A stretch of 64,000 bases of DNA, from contig CAVTQY010000001.1 of NCBI GenBank assembly GCA_963736975.1, positions 2,604,001 through 2,668,000 on the forward strand, read 5' to 3'. The stretch's first letter is position 1. Each line of letters begins with the position of its first letter. Positions 44,829-54,634 of this stretch are shown here, one piece after another. This DNA comes from CAVTQY01 sp963736975. GTDB taxonomy: Bacteria > Pseudomonadota > Alphaproteobacteria > Acetobacterales > Acetobacteraceae. The notes under the pieces are model-generated. The model was not told the origin of the DNA. It saw only the letters and a program-made list of their open reading frames with translations, and ran no database searches. Both the position numbers and the translations under genes were made by a program.

Positions 44829-45974
44829 ATGAAGATCGCCGAGATCAGGGTCCGGGTGTTTCGCTACACCTCCAGGCAGGTGCGCGACAGCGACGGCCAC
44901 ACCCATCCCGGCGATCCGCACGAGGCGCGTCAGGCGCTGCTAACCATCACCGCCGATGACGGCAGCGAAGGCCATTGCCTCGCCCCACCCGAGGTGGTTC
45001 GCCCGCATCTGGTCAATGGTTTCATCCGCCCCGTCCTGCTCGCGCAAGATCCGTTCGACCGCGAGCGCATCTGGCAGGACCTCGCGCATTGGCAACGCGG
45101 CAGCACCGGCCAGCTCAGCGATCGCACGCTCGCCATCGTCGAGCAAGCTCTATGGGACCTAGCCGGCCGCAAACTCGGCCTGCCTGTTTACAAACTGATC
45201 GGCGCCTATCGCGACATAGTCCCCGCCTACGGCAGCACCATGTGCGGCGACGAGATGAAGGGCGGCCTCGCCACGCCCGAGGATTACGGCCGCTACGCCG
45301 AATGGCTGCTCGGCCGCGGCTACAAGGCGATTAAGCTGCACACCTGGATGAAGCCGGTCTCCTTCGCCCCCGACCCGCGCATGGACGTGAAGGCCTGTGC
45401 CGCCGTGCGTGAAGCCGTCGGTCCGGACATCCCGCTGATGCTGGACGCCTACCACGGCTACTCCCGCAGCGACGCACTCTGGCTCGGCCACGAGCTGCAG
45501 AAGCTCGGTTTCGCCTGGTACGAGGAGCCGATGAACGAGGCCTCGATGAGCTCCTATGCCTGGCTTGCCGCCAATCTGGACATCCCGGTGATCGGCCCGG
45601 AAAGCATGGAGGGCAAGTTCCACACCCGCGCCGAATGGATCAAAGCCGGCGCGTGCGACATCACTCGCACCGGTGCGCACGATGTCGGCGGTATCGGCCC
45701 TAGCCTGAAGATCATCCACCTGGCCGAGGCGTTCGGCATGGACTGCGAGATCCACGGCAACGGCGCCGGCAACCTGACGCTCTGCGCCATTCAGAAAAAC
45801 GGAAGTTGGTACGAACGCGGCCTGCTGCACCCGTTCCTGGATTACGACCAGGTCCCCGCGTATCTGAACGCCCGCCCGGACCCGATGGACCCGGACGGGT
45901 TCGTCCATCTTTCACAGCAACCCGGCCTCGGCGACGATATCAATTTCGACTATATCGACGCCAACCTGGCCTGA
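44829..45974 (+). CDS. Mandelate racemase/muconate lactonizing enzyme family protein
   Basis: 381-residue enolase-superfamily enzyme. The capping domain starts MKIAEIRVRVFRYTSRQ. The barrel shows Lys in GYKAIKLHTWM, Asp in PLMLDAYHGYSRSD, Glu in FAWYEEPMNEAS and Glu in VIGPESMEGKF. Late His is in CEIHGNGAGN. It abstracts the alpha proton of a carboxylate; dehydration of an acid sugar is the most likely reaction. AGGGAGCAC precedes the ATG. Exact substrate not deducible. Confidence 0.85.
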   Translation: MKIAEIRVRVFRYTSRQVRDSDGHTHPGDPHEARQALLTITADDGSEGHCLAPPEVVRPHLVNGFIRPVLLAQDPFDRERIWQDLAHWQRGSTGQLSDRTLAIVEQALWDLAGRKLGLPVYKLIGAYRDIVPAYGSTMCGDEMKGGLATPEDYGRYAEWLLGRGYKAIKLHTWMKPVSFAPDPRMDVKACAAVREAVGPDIPLMLDAYHGYSRSDALWLGHELQKLGFAWYEEPMNEASMSSYAWLAANLDIPVIGPESMEGKFHTRAEWIKAGACDITRTGAHDVGGIGPSLKIIHLAEAFGMDCEIHGNGAGNLTLCAIQKNGSWYERGLLHPFLDYDQVPAYLNARPDPMDPDGFVHLSQQPGLGDDINFDYIDANLA

Positions 45975-45982
45975 ACCGCTGG

Positions 45983-46363
45983 TTACGGCACCATCGTGTT
46001 GGGGCGCCCGCCGTAATACACATCGATGTCGCGGCCGCGCGTGTCGTTCCACACATCCATCTCGCTGGCCGCATAGGCCGGCCCACCCTCCAGCCGGTCA
46101 CGGTCGATATCGACGACGTAGCCGCCCTGCTCGACATCGTATTTGAGCTGGTTCCACGGCAGCGGATGGTATTTGTCGCCGATCCCAAGAAAGCCGCCGA
46201 AGCTCAGTACCGCGTACTCCGCCTTGCCCGAGTATTTGTCGAGCATGACATCGTAAATCGAGCCGAGCCTGTCTCCCGCCGGATTGTACACCGCGGTGCC
46301 GTTCACCTTGCTGGCGGCGATCACACGACCGCCGGTATCACTCGGATCTTGCATGCTGGCCAC
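45983..46363 (-). CDS. PRC-barrel domain protein
   Basis: 126 residues. The PRC barrel is visible as VYNPAGDRLGSIYDVMLDKY, VLSFGGFLGIGDKYHPLPW and LEGGPAY. Such small proteins occur near stress and membrane genes. The C-terminal tail ends DIDVYYGGRPNTMVP. Convergent with the enolase-superfamily gene (8-bp gap). Confidence 0.85.
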   Translation of the reverse strand: MASMQDPSDTGGRVIAASKVNGTAVYNPAGDRLGSIYDVMLDKYSGKAEYAVLSFGGFLGIGDKYHPLPWNQLKYDVEQGGYVVDIDRDRLEGGPAYAASEMDVWNDTRGRDIDVYYGGRPNTMVP

Positions 46364-46480
46364 ATGAAGTCTCCCTAAGTCGCGCAGTGAAGCGATACCG
46401 GTGGGAACGTCGCGTCACAGCGAAAGTTCCGGAACGACCACCGGGCTGACCCGACCACCGTCTCCCGCTACGCTCGCCCG

Positions 46481-47884
46481 ATGCGTTACATTTCCACCCG
46501 CGGGCAGGCGCCCGAGCGCGATTTCAGCGGCGTCTTGTTGGCCGGGCTGGCCGAGGATGGCGGGCTCTATGTTCCGGCCTCATGGCCCCACCTCGCCGCG
46601 GATGAGTGGCACACGCTGCGCGGCATGCCTTACCCGGAGCTGGCCGCGCATCTGATACAGCCCTTCGTCGCCGACGCGATCCCATCGGAAACTCTCGCCA
46701 CCATCTGCCGTGACGCCTATGTGGGATTCGGGCACCCGGCCGTCGTGCCGCTGGTGCAACTGGACACCAGCCTCTTCGTCCAGGAGCTGTTCCACGGCCC
46801 CACGCTCGCCTTCAAGGACATGGCGCTGCAGGTGCTCGGGCGCCTGTTCGACCATGTGCTCGCCGCGCGAAACCAGCGCGTCACCATCGTCGGCGCCACC
46901 TCCGGCGACACCGGCTCCGCCGCTATCGAGGCCTTTGCCGGACAGGATCACGCTGATATCGTCATCCTGCATCCGCACGGGCGCACCAGCGAGGTCCAGC
47001 GCCGACAGATGACCACGGTGCCGGCCGCGAACATCGCCAATATCGCCGTCGAGGGCACGTTCGACGACTGCCAGGACCTCGTGAAAGCAATGTTCGCAGA
47101 CGCCCCGTTCCGCGAGGAAATGCGGCTTTCCGCGGTCAACTCGATCAACTGGGCCCGCATCGCCGCCCAGGTCCCGTACTACGCCGCCGCCGCGCTGGCG
47201 CTCGGCGCGCCGGACCGGGAGGTATCGTTCAGCGTTCCGACCGGCAATTTCGGCAACGTCCTGGCGGCCTGGACGGCGCGGCAGATGGGCCTGCCGATTA
47301 ATCGGCTGATCGTCGCGTCGAACCGCAACGACATTCTGGCGCGGTTCCTCGCCAGCAATGACATGTCGACCCGGACGGTGGAACCCAGTCTTTCGCCCAG
47401 CATGGACATCCAGGTCAGCTCCAATTTCGAGCGCCTGCTTTTCGAGCTGCTGGACCGCGACGCGCGGACCACGGCCGATACCATACAGGGCTTCCGCCGA
47501 ACCGGCCGGATGTCCGTGCCGGAGGCCGCCTGGCGCCGGGCCGCCGACCTGTTTCGCGGCTTCCGCCTGGACGATACGGGCACCGAGGCCGAGATCGGCC
47601 GCCTGTACTCCAGTTGCGGCTATCTGGCCGATCCGCACACCGCTATCGGCATCGCTGCGGCCCGCACCACGGCCCCGGCCGACGTGCCGGTTGTCGCTAT
47701 GGCAACCGCGCACCCGGCAAAATTCGCCGAGGCAGTGGAGCGCGCCACCGGTTTCCGCCCAGCCTTGCCGAAGCGGCTCGCCGACCTGTCCTACCGCGAG
47801 GAGCGCTATACCGTGCTGCCCAACGACATCGCCGCCGTCCAGGCACAGATACGGGCGTTCGCGCGGCGCAACACGCCTGTTTAG
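46481..47884 (+). CDS. thrC: Threonine synthase
   Basis: 467-residue PLP enzyme converting O-phosphohomoserine to threonine. The N-terminal MRYISTRGQAPERDFSGVLL is standard. PLP Lys lies in GPTLAFKDMALQ; the phosphate loop VGATSGDTGSAAIEAF and FSVPTGNFGNVLAAW follow. Length and order are normal for the gram-negative class. Followed by a FecR gene 28 bp later. Confidence 0.96.
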   Translation: MRYISTRGQAPERDFSGVLLAGLAEDGGLYVPASWPHLAADEWHTLRGMPYPELAAHLIQPFVADAIPSETLATICRDAYVGFGHPAVVPLVQLDTSLFVQELFHGPTLAFKDMALQVLGRLFDHVLAARNQRVTIVGATSGDTGSAAIEAFAGQDHADIVILHPHGRTSEVQRRQMTTVPAANIANIAVEGTFDDCQDLVKAMFADAPFREEMRLSAVNSINWARIAAQVPYYAAAALALGAPDREVSFSVPTGNFGNVLAAWTARQMGLPINRLIVASNRNDILARFLASNDMSTRTVEPSLSPSMDIQVSSNFERLLFELLDRDARTTADTIQGFRRTGRMSVPEAAWRRAADLFRGFRLDDTGTEAEIGRLYSSCGYLADPHTAIGIAAARTTAPADVPVVAMATAHPAKFAEAVERATGFRPALPKRLADLSYREERYTVLPNDIAAVQAQIRAFARRNTPV

Positions 47885-47912
47885 CGGCCGCCCGCTTCTG
47901 TAAGATCGCCGG

Positions 47913-48512
47913 ATGACCCGGATGGAACGCCGTGCCGTTCTTGCGGCTCTCGCCACCTCGCTCACCCCCTTGCACGCGCGGGCCGCCCAACAGGCCGGCC
48001 AAGTCGAGTCCGCGCGCGGCGAGTGCTATGCAACGACCGCTTCCGCCCGCCGCAACCTGAACCCCGAGGCACCGGTGTTCATCGGCGACTCCGTCGGCAC
48101 CGGCGTGCAATCCGCCCTCGCGCTGCGCCTTGGCGAGGCCACGGACGTACGCCTCGGGCCGGAGGCGCGACTGCGCATCGATCGTTTTATTGTCAATGCC
48201 GGTGGCACTCTGGTCCTGGAGCGCGGCGCCATGCTGTGCGACCACGATCCGAACGTCCCTGGTTACGACATGAACGTCCGGTCGCCCTTCGGTCTGATGG
48301 CCGTGCGCGGCACCCGCTTCTGGGGCGGCCCGAGCAACGGGGTATTTGGGGTTTTCGTCGATCGCGGCACCGTCGCGGTCACCGGCCGGCGCAAGACCGT
48401 GCTCGTCACCGCCGGTCTCGGCACCAATATCGCCTCCCCCGGCGCTGAACCGACCGACCCCGCTCCCTGGGGCGCCGCGCGCATCAAGGCAGCGATGGCC
48501 TCGGTGTTGTAA
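47913..48512 (+). CDS. FecR-domain exported protein
   Basis: 199 residues. An N-terminal twin-arginine-like signal (MERRAVLAALATSLTPLHAR) precedes the FecR fold (GDSVGTGVQSALALRLGEAT, LGPEARLRIDRFIV). Then come SPFGLMAVRGTRFW and GTVAVTGRRKTVLV. It lacks a transmembrane anchor after the signal, so it is probably periplasmic. Its 3' end overlaps the converging CHASE2 cyclase gene by 29 bp. FecR/CHASE2-cyclase neighbours suggest a periplasmic sensor or ligand. That link is inferred. Confidence 0.8.
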   Translation: MTRMERRAVLAALATSLTPLHARAAQQAGQVESARGECYATTASARRNLNPEAPVFIGDSVGTGVQSALALRLGEATDVRLGPEARLRIDRFIVNAGGTLVLERGAMLCDHDPNVPGYDMNVRSPFGLMAVRGTRFWGGPSNGVFGVFVDRGTVAVTGRRKTVLVTAGLGTNIASPGAEPTDPAPWGAARIKAAMASVL

Positions 48513-50373
48513 GCCCGACTGGCGAAAACACCTCGACCGGCTCGCTCTGCCCGCGCACCGTGACGGTGCCTATCGGCCGGATCGATCCTGGGGGCAGCCG
48601 GGCCGCCGTCCCCGGGCCGATGCAGATACTGGACCCGAGTTCCTTGTTGGCCGCCTCCAACCGCGCGGCGCGGTTGATGGCGTTGCCATGCGCCGTGTAG
48701 TCCAGCTTCCGGCTGCCGCCCACGTCGCCGACGATCGCCGGCCCTGTCTCGATGCCGATGCGCGTGCGGCCGAGCCGCAGCCGCCGCGCCAGAACAGAAT
48801 TACGGATCTCCTCCGACGCTGACAGCAGAGCCACCGCGCAGGCGACTGCCCGCTCCGGGTGCCGGTCGAGCGTAAACGGCGCGTTGAAGATCGCATGCAC
48901 GGAATCGCCGACGATCTTGTCGATCATGCCGCCGTGCTCGGTCACGATGCGTGACGCAGCGTCGAAATAGGCGTCCAGCAACGCGATCAAGTCTGCTGGT
49001 TCGGCGCGCTCGGTCATGCTGGTGAAGCCCTCGATATCGCTGAACAGCGCGGTTATTTCGCGCATCTCGCCTTGCAGCCGCAGCGCCGTGGGGTCGGCGG
49101 CAATGCGCTGCACCACTTCGGGCGCCAGATGCTGCTCGAAGCGCGCCCGCAGCAGCCGGGCCCGCCATTCGTCGCGCGCGTAGCGGGTCAGCGCCATCGC
49201 ACCGAAACTGGTGAACGCCACGGCCGCTGGCCCGGCCGGATCGACCAGCCATCCGCCGCCGGGTACCGCCGCGACGGCGATGCCGGCCCAGCCCAGGCAC
49301 AGCAACAGCGCCAGCACCGCGGCGGCAGCCGGTCGCAGCCGAAGGGCGCCAAGAACGCACAACCCGCCGAGTATGGCCGCACACGCAATCTCTGCACTGC
49401 CCAGCCAGGCTGGCCGATAGGCGACCGCACCCCGCAGCAGCGCATCCACCGCGGTCGCCTGGATCAGCACCGATGGCGTGACCGCGGAAACCGGCGTGAC
49501 ACGCAGCCCGCCGAGTTCCGGTGCGCTGCCGCCGACCAGCACGATCTTCCCCGCAAGTGTACGGCTCGCCCCCGCATCATCCAGCAGCCCGCCCGCGGAG
49601 ACCGTGTGCGCGGCCCAATCGCCCCGCCGACGCGCGATCAGCCGCAACATGGCGTCCGGGCCCAGCGGTACGCGCACATCGCCGATCTGCAGCCGGCTCT
49701 GCGCATCAATCAGCAGCGCGTCAGCCGCCTGGGCAACTCGCACGATCTCCACTGCCAGCCCGGCCCGCAGCGTGTCACCGGTTAGCACGAGCAGCGGCAC
49801 GCGGCGGACCGGGCCGTCGCCATCCGCCGCTTCCACCAGGGCACCGAGACCCTGCGCGGCGTCCGCCAAGCCGGGAGCCGGACCGATGACCCCGTCGGCC
49901 CGCCAGAGTCCCGGCAGCAGCACCGCCGTGCGCGCCAGGATCGGTGTTGCCGGCAGGTCCTCGCCGGCCGCGCCGCTCTCCAGCCCGAAACCGAGCACCA
50001 CCGGACTGCCCGCCAGCGCCTGCCGGAGCATCGCGTCGCCATCGCCCCCAGCGGTGAAACGGTCGCGGCCGGCCAGAAGGATGTCGAGCCCGACCGCGCG
50101 CGGTTTCCCGGCGGCCACCGCGGCCATCACTTGCGCGAGGCGTGCCCGCGGCCACGGCCAGGGTCCGAACTGCAGCAGGCTGGCGTGATCGATATCGACC
50201 ACCACCACGCCAGTATCGGCGCCCGACTCCGGAACGAGCGGCAGCAGCAGGTCGAACGCGCGCTCCCGCAGGCCGTCGCGGATCACGGCCGGCGACACGC
50301 ACCAGAACCCCAGAAACAAACCGACAGCGGCGATGCCTACGATACCCAGCGGCAATCGCCGGCGCGCGCGCAT
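48484..50373 (-). CDS. CHASE2-domain class III adenylate/guanylate cyclase
   Basis: 629 residues. An N-terminal helix anchors the protein, then a periplasmic CHASE2 sensor (VVVVDIDHASLLQFGPWPWP, AVGLDILLAGRDRF). Two or three membrane helices (AAVLALLLCLGWAGIAVAAV) come next. The cytoplasmic cyclase domain shows metal-binding Asp in LFSDIEGFTSM and KIVGDSVHAIF, substrate Lys in the same segment, Asp in LDYTAHGNAINRAARLEAAN and the transition-state Asn and Arg. Predicted to make cAMP in response to an extracellular signal. Confidence 0.9.
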   Translation of the reverse strand: MRARRRLPLGIVGIAAVGLFLGFWCVSPAVIRDGLRERAFDLLLPLVPESGADTGVVVVDIDHASLLQFGPWPWPRARLAQVMAAVAAGKPRAVGLDILLAGRDRFTAGGDGDAMLRQALAGSPVVLGFGLESGAAGEDLPATPILARTAVLLPGLWRADGVIGPAPGLADAAQGLGALVEAADGDGPVRRVPLLVLTGDTLRAGLAVEIVRVAQAADALLIDAQSRLQIGDVRVPLGPDAMLRLIARRRGDWAAHTVSAGGLLDDAGASRTLAGKIVLVGGSAPELGGLRVTPVSAVTPSVLIQATAVDALLRGAVAYRPAWLGSAEIACAAILGGLCVLGALRLRPAAAAVLALLLCLGWAGIAVAAVPGGGWLVDPAGPAAVAFTSFGAMALTRYARDEWRARLLRARFEQHLAPEVVQRIAADPTALRLQGEMREITALFSDIEGFTSMTERAEPADLIALLDAYFDAASRIVTEHGGMIDKIVGDSVHAIFNAPFTLDRHPERAVACAVALLSASEEIRNSVLARRLRLGRTRIGIETGPAIVGDVGGSRKLDYTAHGNAINRAARLEAANKELGSSICIGPGTAARLPPGSIRPIGTVTVRGQSEPVEVFSPVGLTTPRPSLP

Positions 50374-50382
50374 GGCTATACG

Positions 50383-50475
50383 TCAGCGGTCGCCCAGCAG
50401 GTGATCGAGTTTGGTGTTGGTCTGAGAACGGCGGATCATTTCGAAAATCGACCACAAATCGGACGTTTTGGACAT
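50383..50475 (-). CDS. Candidate 30-residue small protein upstream of cyclase
   Basis: Starts ATG at 50475 with GAGGGAGAG placed about six bases upstream and ends ten bases before the cyclase start. It reads MSKTSDLWSIFEMIRRSQTN and ends KLDHLLGDR, a possibly amphipathic helix. If real it is the first gene of the cyclase transcript. I recognise no family. Confidence 0.4.
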   Translation of the reverse strand: MSKTSDLWSIFEMIRRSQTNTKLDHLLGDR

Positions 50476-50579
50476 CCGGCTCTCCCTCACGCTCCCGAAA
50501 TATGGTGGCGCCCGTCGGCGCATGCGAGCTAACCTCAACGCCCATAACTTCCAAGCCGGAAGCCCCTTCGGGAGGAGCA

Positions 50580-51409
50580 ATGAGTTATCGGCAGATCCGG
50601 GTAGAGCCGCTTTCCGCCACGGTCGGCGCGGAGATTGACGGCGTCGATTTGGCAGCCCCACTGGCCGACGAGGCCGTTGCGGAGATACGCCGTGCATTCG
50701 GCGAGTACGGAGTCGTGTTCTTCCGTGATCAGCGACTGACGCCAGACCAGCACGTGGCATTCGCCGAACGCTTCGGTCCAATCGAGATCAATCGGTTTTT
50801 CACGGCCGTGCCCGGCTATCCGATGGTCGCCGAAGTGCGCAAGGAACCGCAGCAGCGCGATAACATCGGCAATGGCTGGCATACCGACCACAGCTACGAT
50901 CAGGCACCGGCGCTTGGGTCGATCCTGGTTGCCCATGAAGTGCCGAAGACCGGCGGGGACACGCTGTTCGCCAGTATGTACGCCGCCTACGACGCGCTGT
51001 CCGACGGGCTCAAGGCAACGCTCGACGGCTTGCGCGCCTGTCACTCGGCCATGAGGGCCAGGCGCGCCGCCGCGATTTTGCCGGCCGCATTGGCAACCCG
51101 GAATTGGCGACCCAGGATGCTGTCCACCCCGTGGTGATCCGCCATCCCGAAACCGGCCGCAAGGCGCTCTATGTAAATCCCGGTTTCACGCTTCGGTTCG
51201 AAGGTTGGACCGAGGAGGAATCGAGGCCGCTCCTCGGATATCTCTACCAGGACGCGATACGGCCGGAATTCACCTGCCGCTTTCATTGGCGCCCCGGCTC
51301 GGTCGCATTCTGGGACAATCGCGCGACCTGGCACTTCGCGGTGAACGATTACCAGGGGGAGCGCCGCCTGATGCACCGGATCACCATCCAGGGCTTGCCC
51401 CTGCATTGA
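50580..51409 (+). CDS. TauD/TfdA-family 2-oxoglutarate dioxygenase (frameshifted)
   Basis: About 276 residues expected. The Fe(II) facial triad is visible: His and Asp in NGWHTDHSYD and the late His in RRLMHRITIQG, with the 2-oxoglutarate Arg beside it. The N-terminal frame ends in nonsense near residue 155 (from CHSAMRARRAAAI); the true frame resumes at DFAGRIGNPELATQD. The net shift is one missing base (or a slightly larger deletion) around 51050-51078. It lies just upstream of the ABC importer. A sulfonate- or organic-acid-type substrate is possible. Confidence 0.72.
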
Positions 51410-51496
51410 AACTTGACCGGTATGCAGCCGCATGCACTGTTCACGGCCAATCCGGCGGTTGAAAGCCGGTAAAAACTGATCAGGGGAGGATGCGCG

Positions 51497-52844
51497 ATGC
51501 CAACACGGCCTCCCGCGCTGCCGCGGCGTCGGGTGCTCCGCGGAACCGCTGCCGCCGCGGGTTTGCTCGTCCTGCCCGGGCGGGCACCGGCACAAGGCGG
51601 CAAGAAAAAACTCGATGGCGTGACGCTGCACGTCGCCTGCTACAGTCACACCTATTCCGAATTCCTGCGCAGCTATTTGCCGGAATTCGAACAGATGACC
51701 GGCGCCAAGGTCGTGTACGAGACACCGGCCTTCCCCATCTACAACCAACGCATGGATATCGAGCTGTCCACCCGCTCGCCCGCGCACGACGTCATCAACG
51801 TGACGTTCATCTATTCGGGGCGCTGGGTCGGCGCCGGCTGGACGACACCGCTCGACGATTATTTCAACGACCCGGCAAAGACGCCGGCGGATTTCGATAT
51901 CGCCGACTTTCTTCCGGGCAGCACGGCGGCGTTCAAGGATCGCCAGGGACGGCTGCACGCGATCCCATGGATCGCCGACGCCCAGATGGCGGGCGCTTCG
52001 CGCTATGATCTGATCGAGCAGGCCGGCTTCAAGCAGCCCGACACGTTCGATCAGATGCCGGCGTTGTTGAAGGCGCTGAAGGCGAAAGGCGGCCCCAGCC
52101 CGTTTGGGACCGAAAACCATTACGGATGGCAATTTCCGCCCTACCTGCTGGCCTTCGGCGGCCAAGTGTTCCGCAAGCCGCCGGATGATCTGCACCCGAT
52201 GCTGGACACGCCGGAAGCGATCCACGCCGCGGACTTCTTCTCCGCGATGCTCCGCGAATACGGCCCCGACGGCGTGCTGACCTATACCTCCGACCAGTTT
52301 GACTCAGGGGTTGCTGGACGGCCGCATCAATTATTCGACCTACAACCAGACCTTCCTGGTCGAAATGGCGCAGCCGGACAGCAAGGTCGCCAAGACCTGC
52401 GCTCTGTCGATGGAGCCGGCCGGACCGGCCGGCCGTTTCCCGAATGTCGCCTCGCATGGCTGGGGCATTCCGGCCGCGGGGAGGCAGAAGGACGCATCGT
52501 GGGAGTTTATCACCTGGGCAATGTCCAAATCCTTGCTGCAGCGCATGTTCAAGGAGAAGGGCTACAGTTCGACCACCCGCGAATCGATCATCAAACTGCC
52601 GGAGTTCCATGACAGGCTGATGATCAACGGCTTCGACGGAGCGAAAATTTACGAAGACACGCTGAAACTGGCCGGCGAAGGCTACACCGTTTACCGCACA
52701 GTACCACCCTATCCGCCGATCGATCGCGAGCTTGACAACGCAATACAAACGATCGTCTCACAGCAAATGAGCGCCAAGGCGGCAATGCAACGCGCCCAGC
52801 AGAACTCACTGCGGGCGTTGAAGCGGGCCGGCGTCAACCTGTAG
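51497..52844 (+). CDS. ABC transporter extracellular solute-binding protein (frameshifted)
   Basis: About 448 residues after removing one T at TTT 52298-52300, which restores SDQLTQGLLDGRINYSTYNQ. A twin-arginine-like signal (RRRVLRGTAAAAGLLVLPG) is followed by the type-1 family fold: LPEFEQMTGAKVVYET, WIADAQMAGASRYDLIEQAG, GWGIPAAGRQKDASWEFITW. This is the sugar/carbohydrate family of binding proteins. The two permease genes follow directly. Confidence 0.82.
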
Positions 52845-52866
52845 CTTCGCTGTTGCCCCGGGGCCG

Positions 52867-53826
52867 GTGGCCAGCGAAACAAGGATCGACCTGAGAGCCG
52901 TCGCGCCATCGCTGGTCGCGCCCACGCGTCCGACGCTGGCCGGTCACTGGGCGCGCGAGCAGCGAAGGGCCCGTCGCTGCGGCTTGATGCCGGCCCTGAG
53001 CGCACTTGCCTTGGTGACGCTTGCCCCGGCGGTTTGGCTCGTCGTCGTCAGCCTGACACCGCTCTCGCCAGCCGAGCCTGGCTCATTCGATTTCTCCCTG
53101 CCTTGGCAGAACTATCAGCAGGCCTTCACCTCGCCGGAGTTCGTACGGTCGGTTTGGGTGCAGGTCGAATTGTCGTGCATCACGGTCGTCTCGCAGCTCA
53201 TTTTCGGGGTTGGCATCGCGCTGTTGCTGGACCGACCTTCGAGGCTGCTGCAAACGGTGCGCACCGCCTTCCTGATTCCGATGGTGCTGCCGCCCATCGT
53301 CGTGGCGATCATCTGGAAGATTATCTACATCCCGGCGATCAGCCCGCTGCACCGGCTGGCAGCCTCGATCGGGTTGCCGTTTCATTCGCTGATCGCCAAT
53401 GCCAGTACCGCGATCTGGGCGATCGCCGCCGCGGATACCTGGGAATGGTTCCCGTTCACGATGCTGATCACTTTGGCGGCCCTGCAGATGGTGCCGAAAG
53501 AGCCGCAGGAAGCCGCGCGCATCGATGGTGCAGGCCCGGTGCAGTTGTTTTGGCACGTGCGGCTTCCCTATATTCGCGGCGCGCTGGTGGTCGCGGTGCT
53601 GTTTCGGCTGATCGACAGCATCAAGGCGTTTCCGCTGATCTATTTGCTGACAGATGGCGGACCCGGCGGTGCGACCGAGGTCACCAACTATTATGCCTTC
53701 GTGCAGACCTTCAATTTCGCCTATTGGGGCTACGGCAGCGCGGTCGCCGTACTGCTGGTGGCCGGTGTCTTCATTCTGAGCGTCCTGATCAGCCGGGTCG
53801 GCGGCGGTATGGTGATCGATGAGTAG
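52867..53826 (+). CDS. ABC transporter permease, MalF-like
   Basis: 319 residues from a GTG start at 52867. About six membrane helices are visible (ALSALALVTLAPAVWLVVVS, FLIPMVLPPIVVAIIWKIIY). The EAA loop EPQEAARIDGAGPVQLFW is the coupling helix for the ATPase. It overlaps the next permease by 8 bp. Confidence 0.9.
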   Translation: MASETRIDLRAVAPSLVAPTRPTLAGHWAREQRRARRCGLMPALSALALVTLAPAVWLVVVSLTPLSPAEPGSFDFSLPWQNYQQAFTSPEFVRSVWVQVELSCITVVSQLIFGVGIALLLDRPSRLLQTVRTAFLIPMVLPPIVVAIIWKIIYIPAISPLHRLAASIGLPFHSLIANASTAIWAIAAADTWEWFPFTMLITLAALQMVPKEPQEAARIDGAGPVQLFWHVRLPYIRGALVVAVLFRLIDSIKAFPLIYLLTDGGPGGATEVTNYYAFVQTFNFAYWGYGSAVAVLLVAGVFILSVLISRVGGGMVIDE

Positions 53827-54634
53827 CCGCACGCTGCGGGCCTGGACGCGCTATGCTGTCGCGTTGGTTCTGCTGGTCATCGTGCTGTCCCCGGCCTTGT
53901 GGCTGGTGCTGATGTCGTTCAGGCATGAGAGCGACATCATGTCCACAAGCCTGCTGTTCCGACCGACCTTGCAGAACTACGCCCTGGCCTGGACTGGCCA
54001 GTTCGCCGGATCTTTCGGTCACAGCGTTGAGGCCAGCGTCAGTTCCACCTTGTTCTCGCTGCTGATCGGCGTGCCGGCGGCTTACGTACTGGCGCGCTGG
54101 CGCTTCCGTGGACAACAGCAGGTGGCGTTGTGGATTCTCGTTACGCGCATGGCGCCGCCGATCGCCTTTACGATTCCGTTCTTCCTCGCCTACACATGGC
54201 TCGGCCTGATGGACACTGTCGCGGGTCTCGCACTCATTTATGTCACCTTCAACCTCGCCCTGGTCATCTGGACGATGAAGGGCTTTTTCGATGCTGTGCC
54301 GCGCAGCCTGGAGGAGGCGGCCTGGATAGATGGTGCCGGCGTCTGGAGCGGTTTCGCGCGAGTAGCCCTGCCGCTTGCCGCCCCGGGCTTGGCGGCAACC
54401 GCGATCCTCTGTTTCATTCTGTCGTGGAACGACTTCTTCTTCGCGCTGATCCTGACCCGAACCGATGCCATGACGGCACCGGTGGCGATCGTCAACTTCA
54501 TGCAATATGCCGGCTTCGAATGGGGCAAGATCGCCGCTGCCGGCGTCTCGGTGATGTTGCCCGTGCTGGTCTTTACCCTGCTGGTGCGGCGTTACCTCGT
54601 CGGTGGCCTGATGGCAGGTGGCATCAAGGAATGA
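53819..54634 (+). CDS. ABC transporter permease, MalG-like
   Basis: 271 residues with six helices. EAA loop EEAAWIDGAGVWSGFARVAL is intact and the C-terminus LLVRRYLVGGLMAGGIKE is typical of MalG-type permeases. Together with the previous gene it forms the membrane pore. No ATP-binding subunit is encoded next to it; a shared MsmK-like ATPase elsewhere may serve. Confidence 0.9.
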   Translation: MSSRTLRAWTRYAVALVLLVIVLSPALWLVLMSFRHESDIMSTSLLFRPTLQNYALAWTGQFAGSFGHSVEASVSSTLFSLLIGVPAAYVLARWRFRGQQQVALWILVTRMAPPIAFTIPFFLAYTWLGLMDTVAGLALIYVTFNLALVIWTMKGFFDAVPRSLEEAAWIDGAGVWSGFARVALPLAAPGLAATAILCFILSWNDFFFALILTRTDAMTAPVAIVNFMQYAGFEWGKIAAAGVSVMLPVLVFTLLVRRYLVGGLMAGGIKE

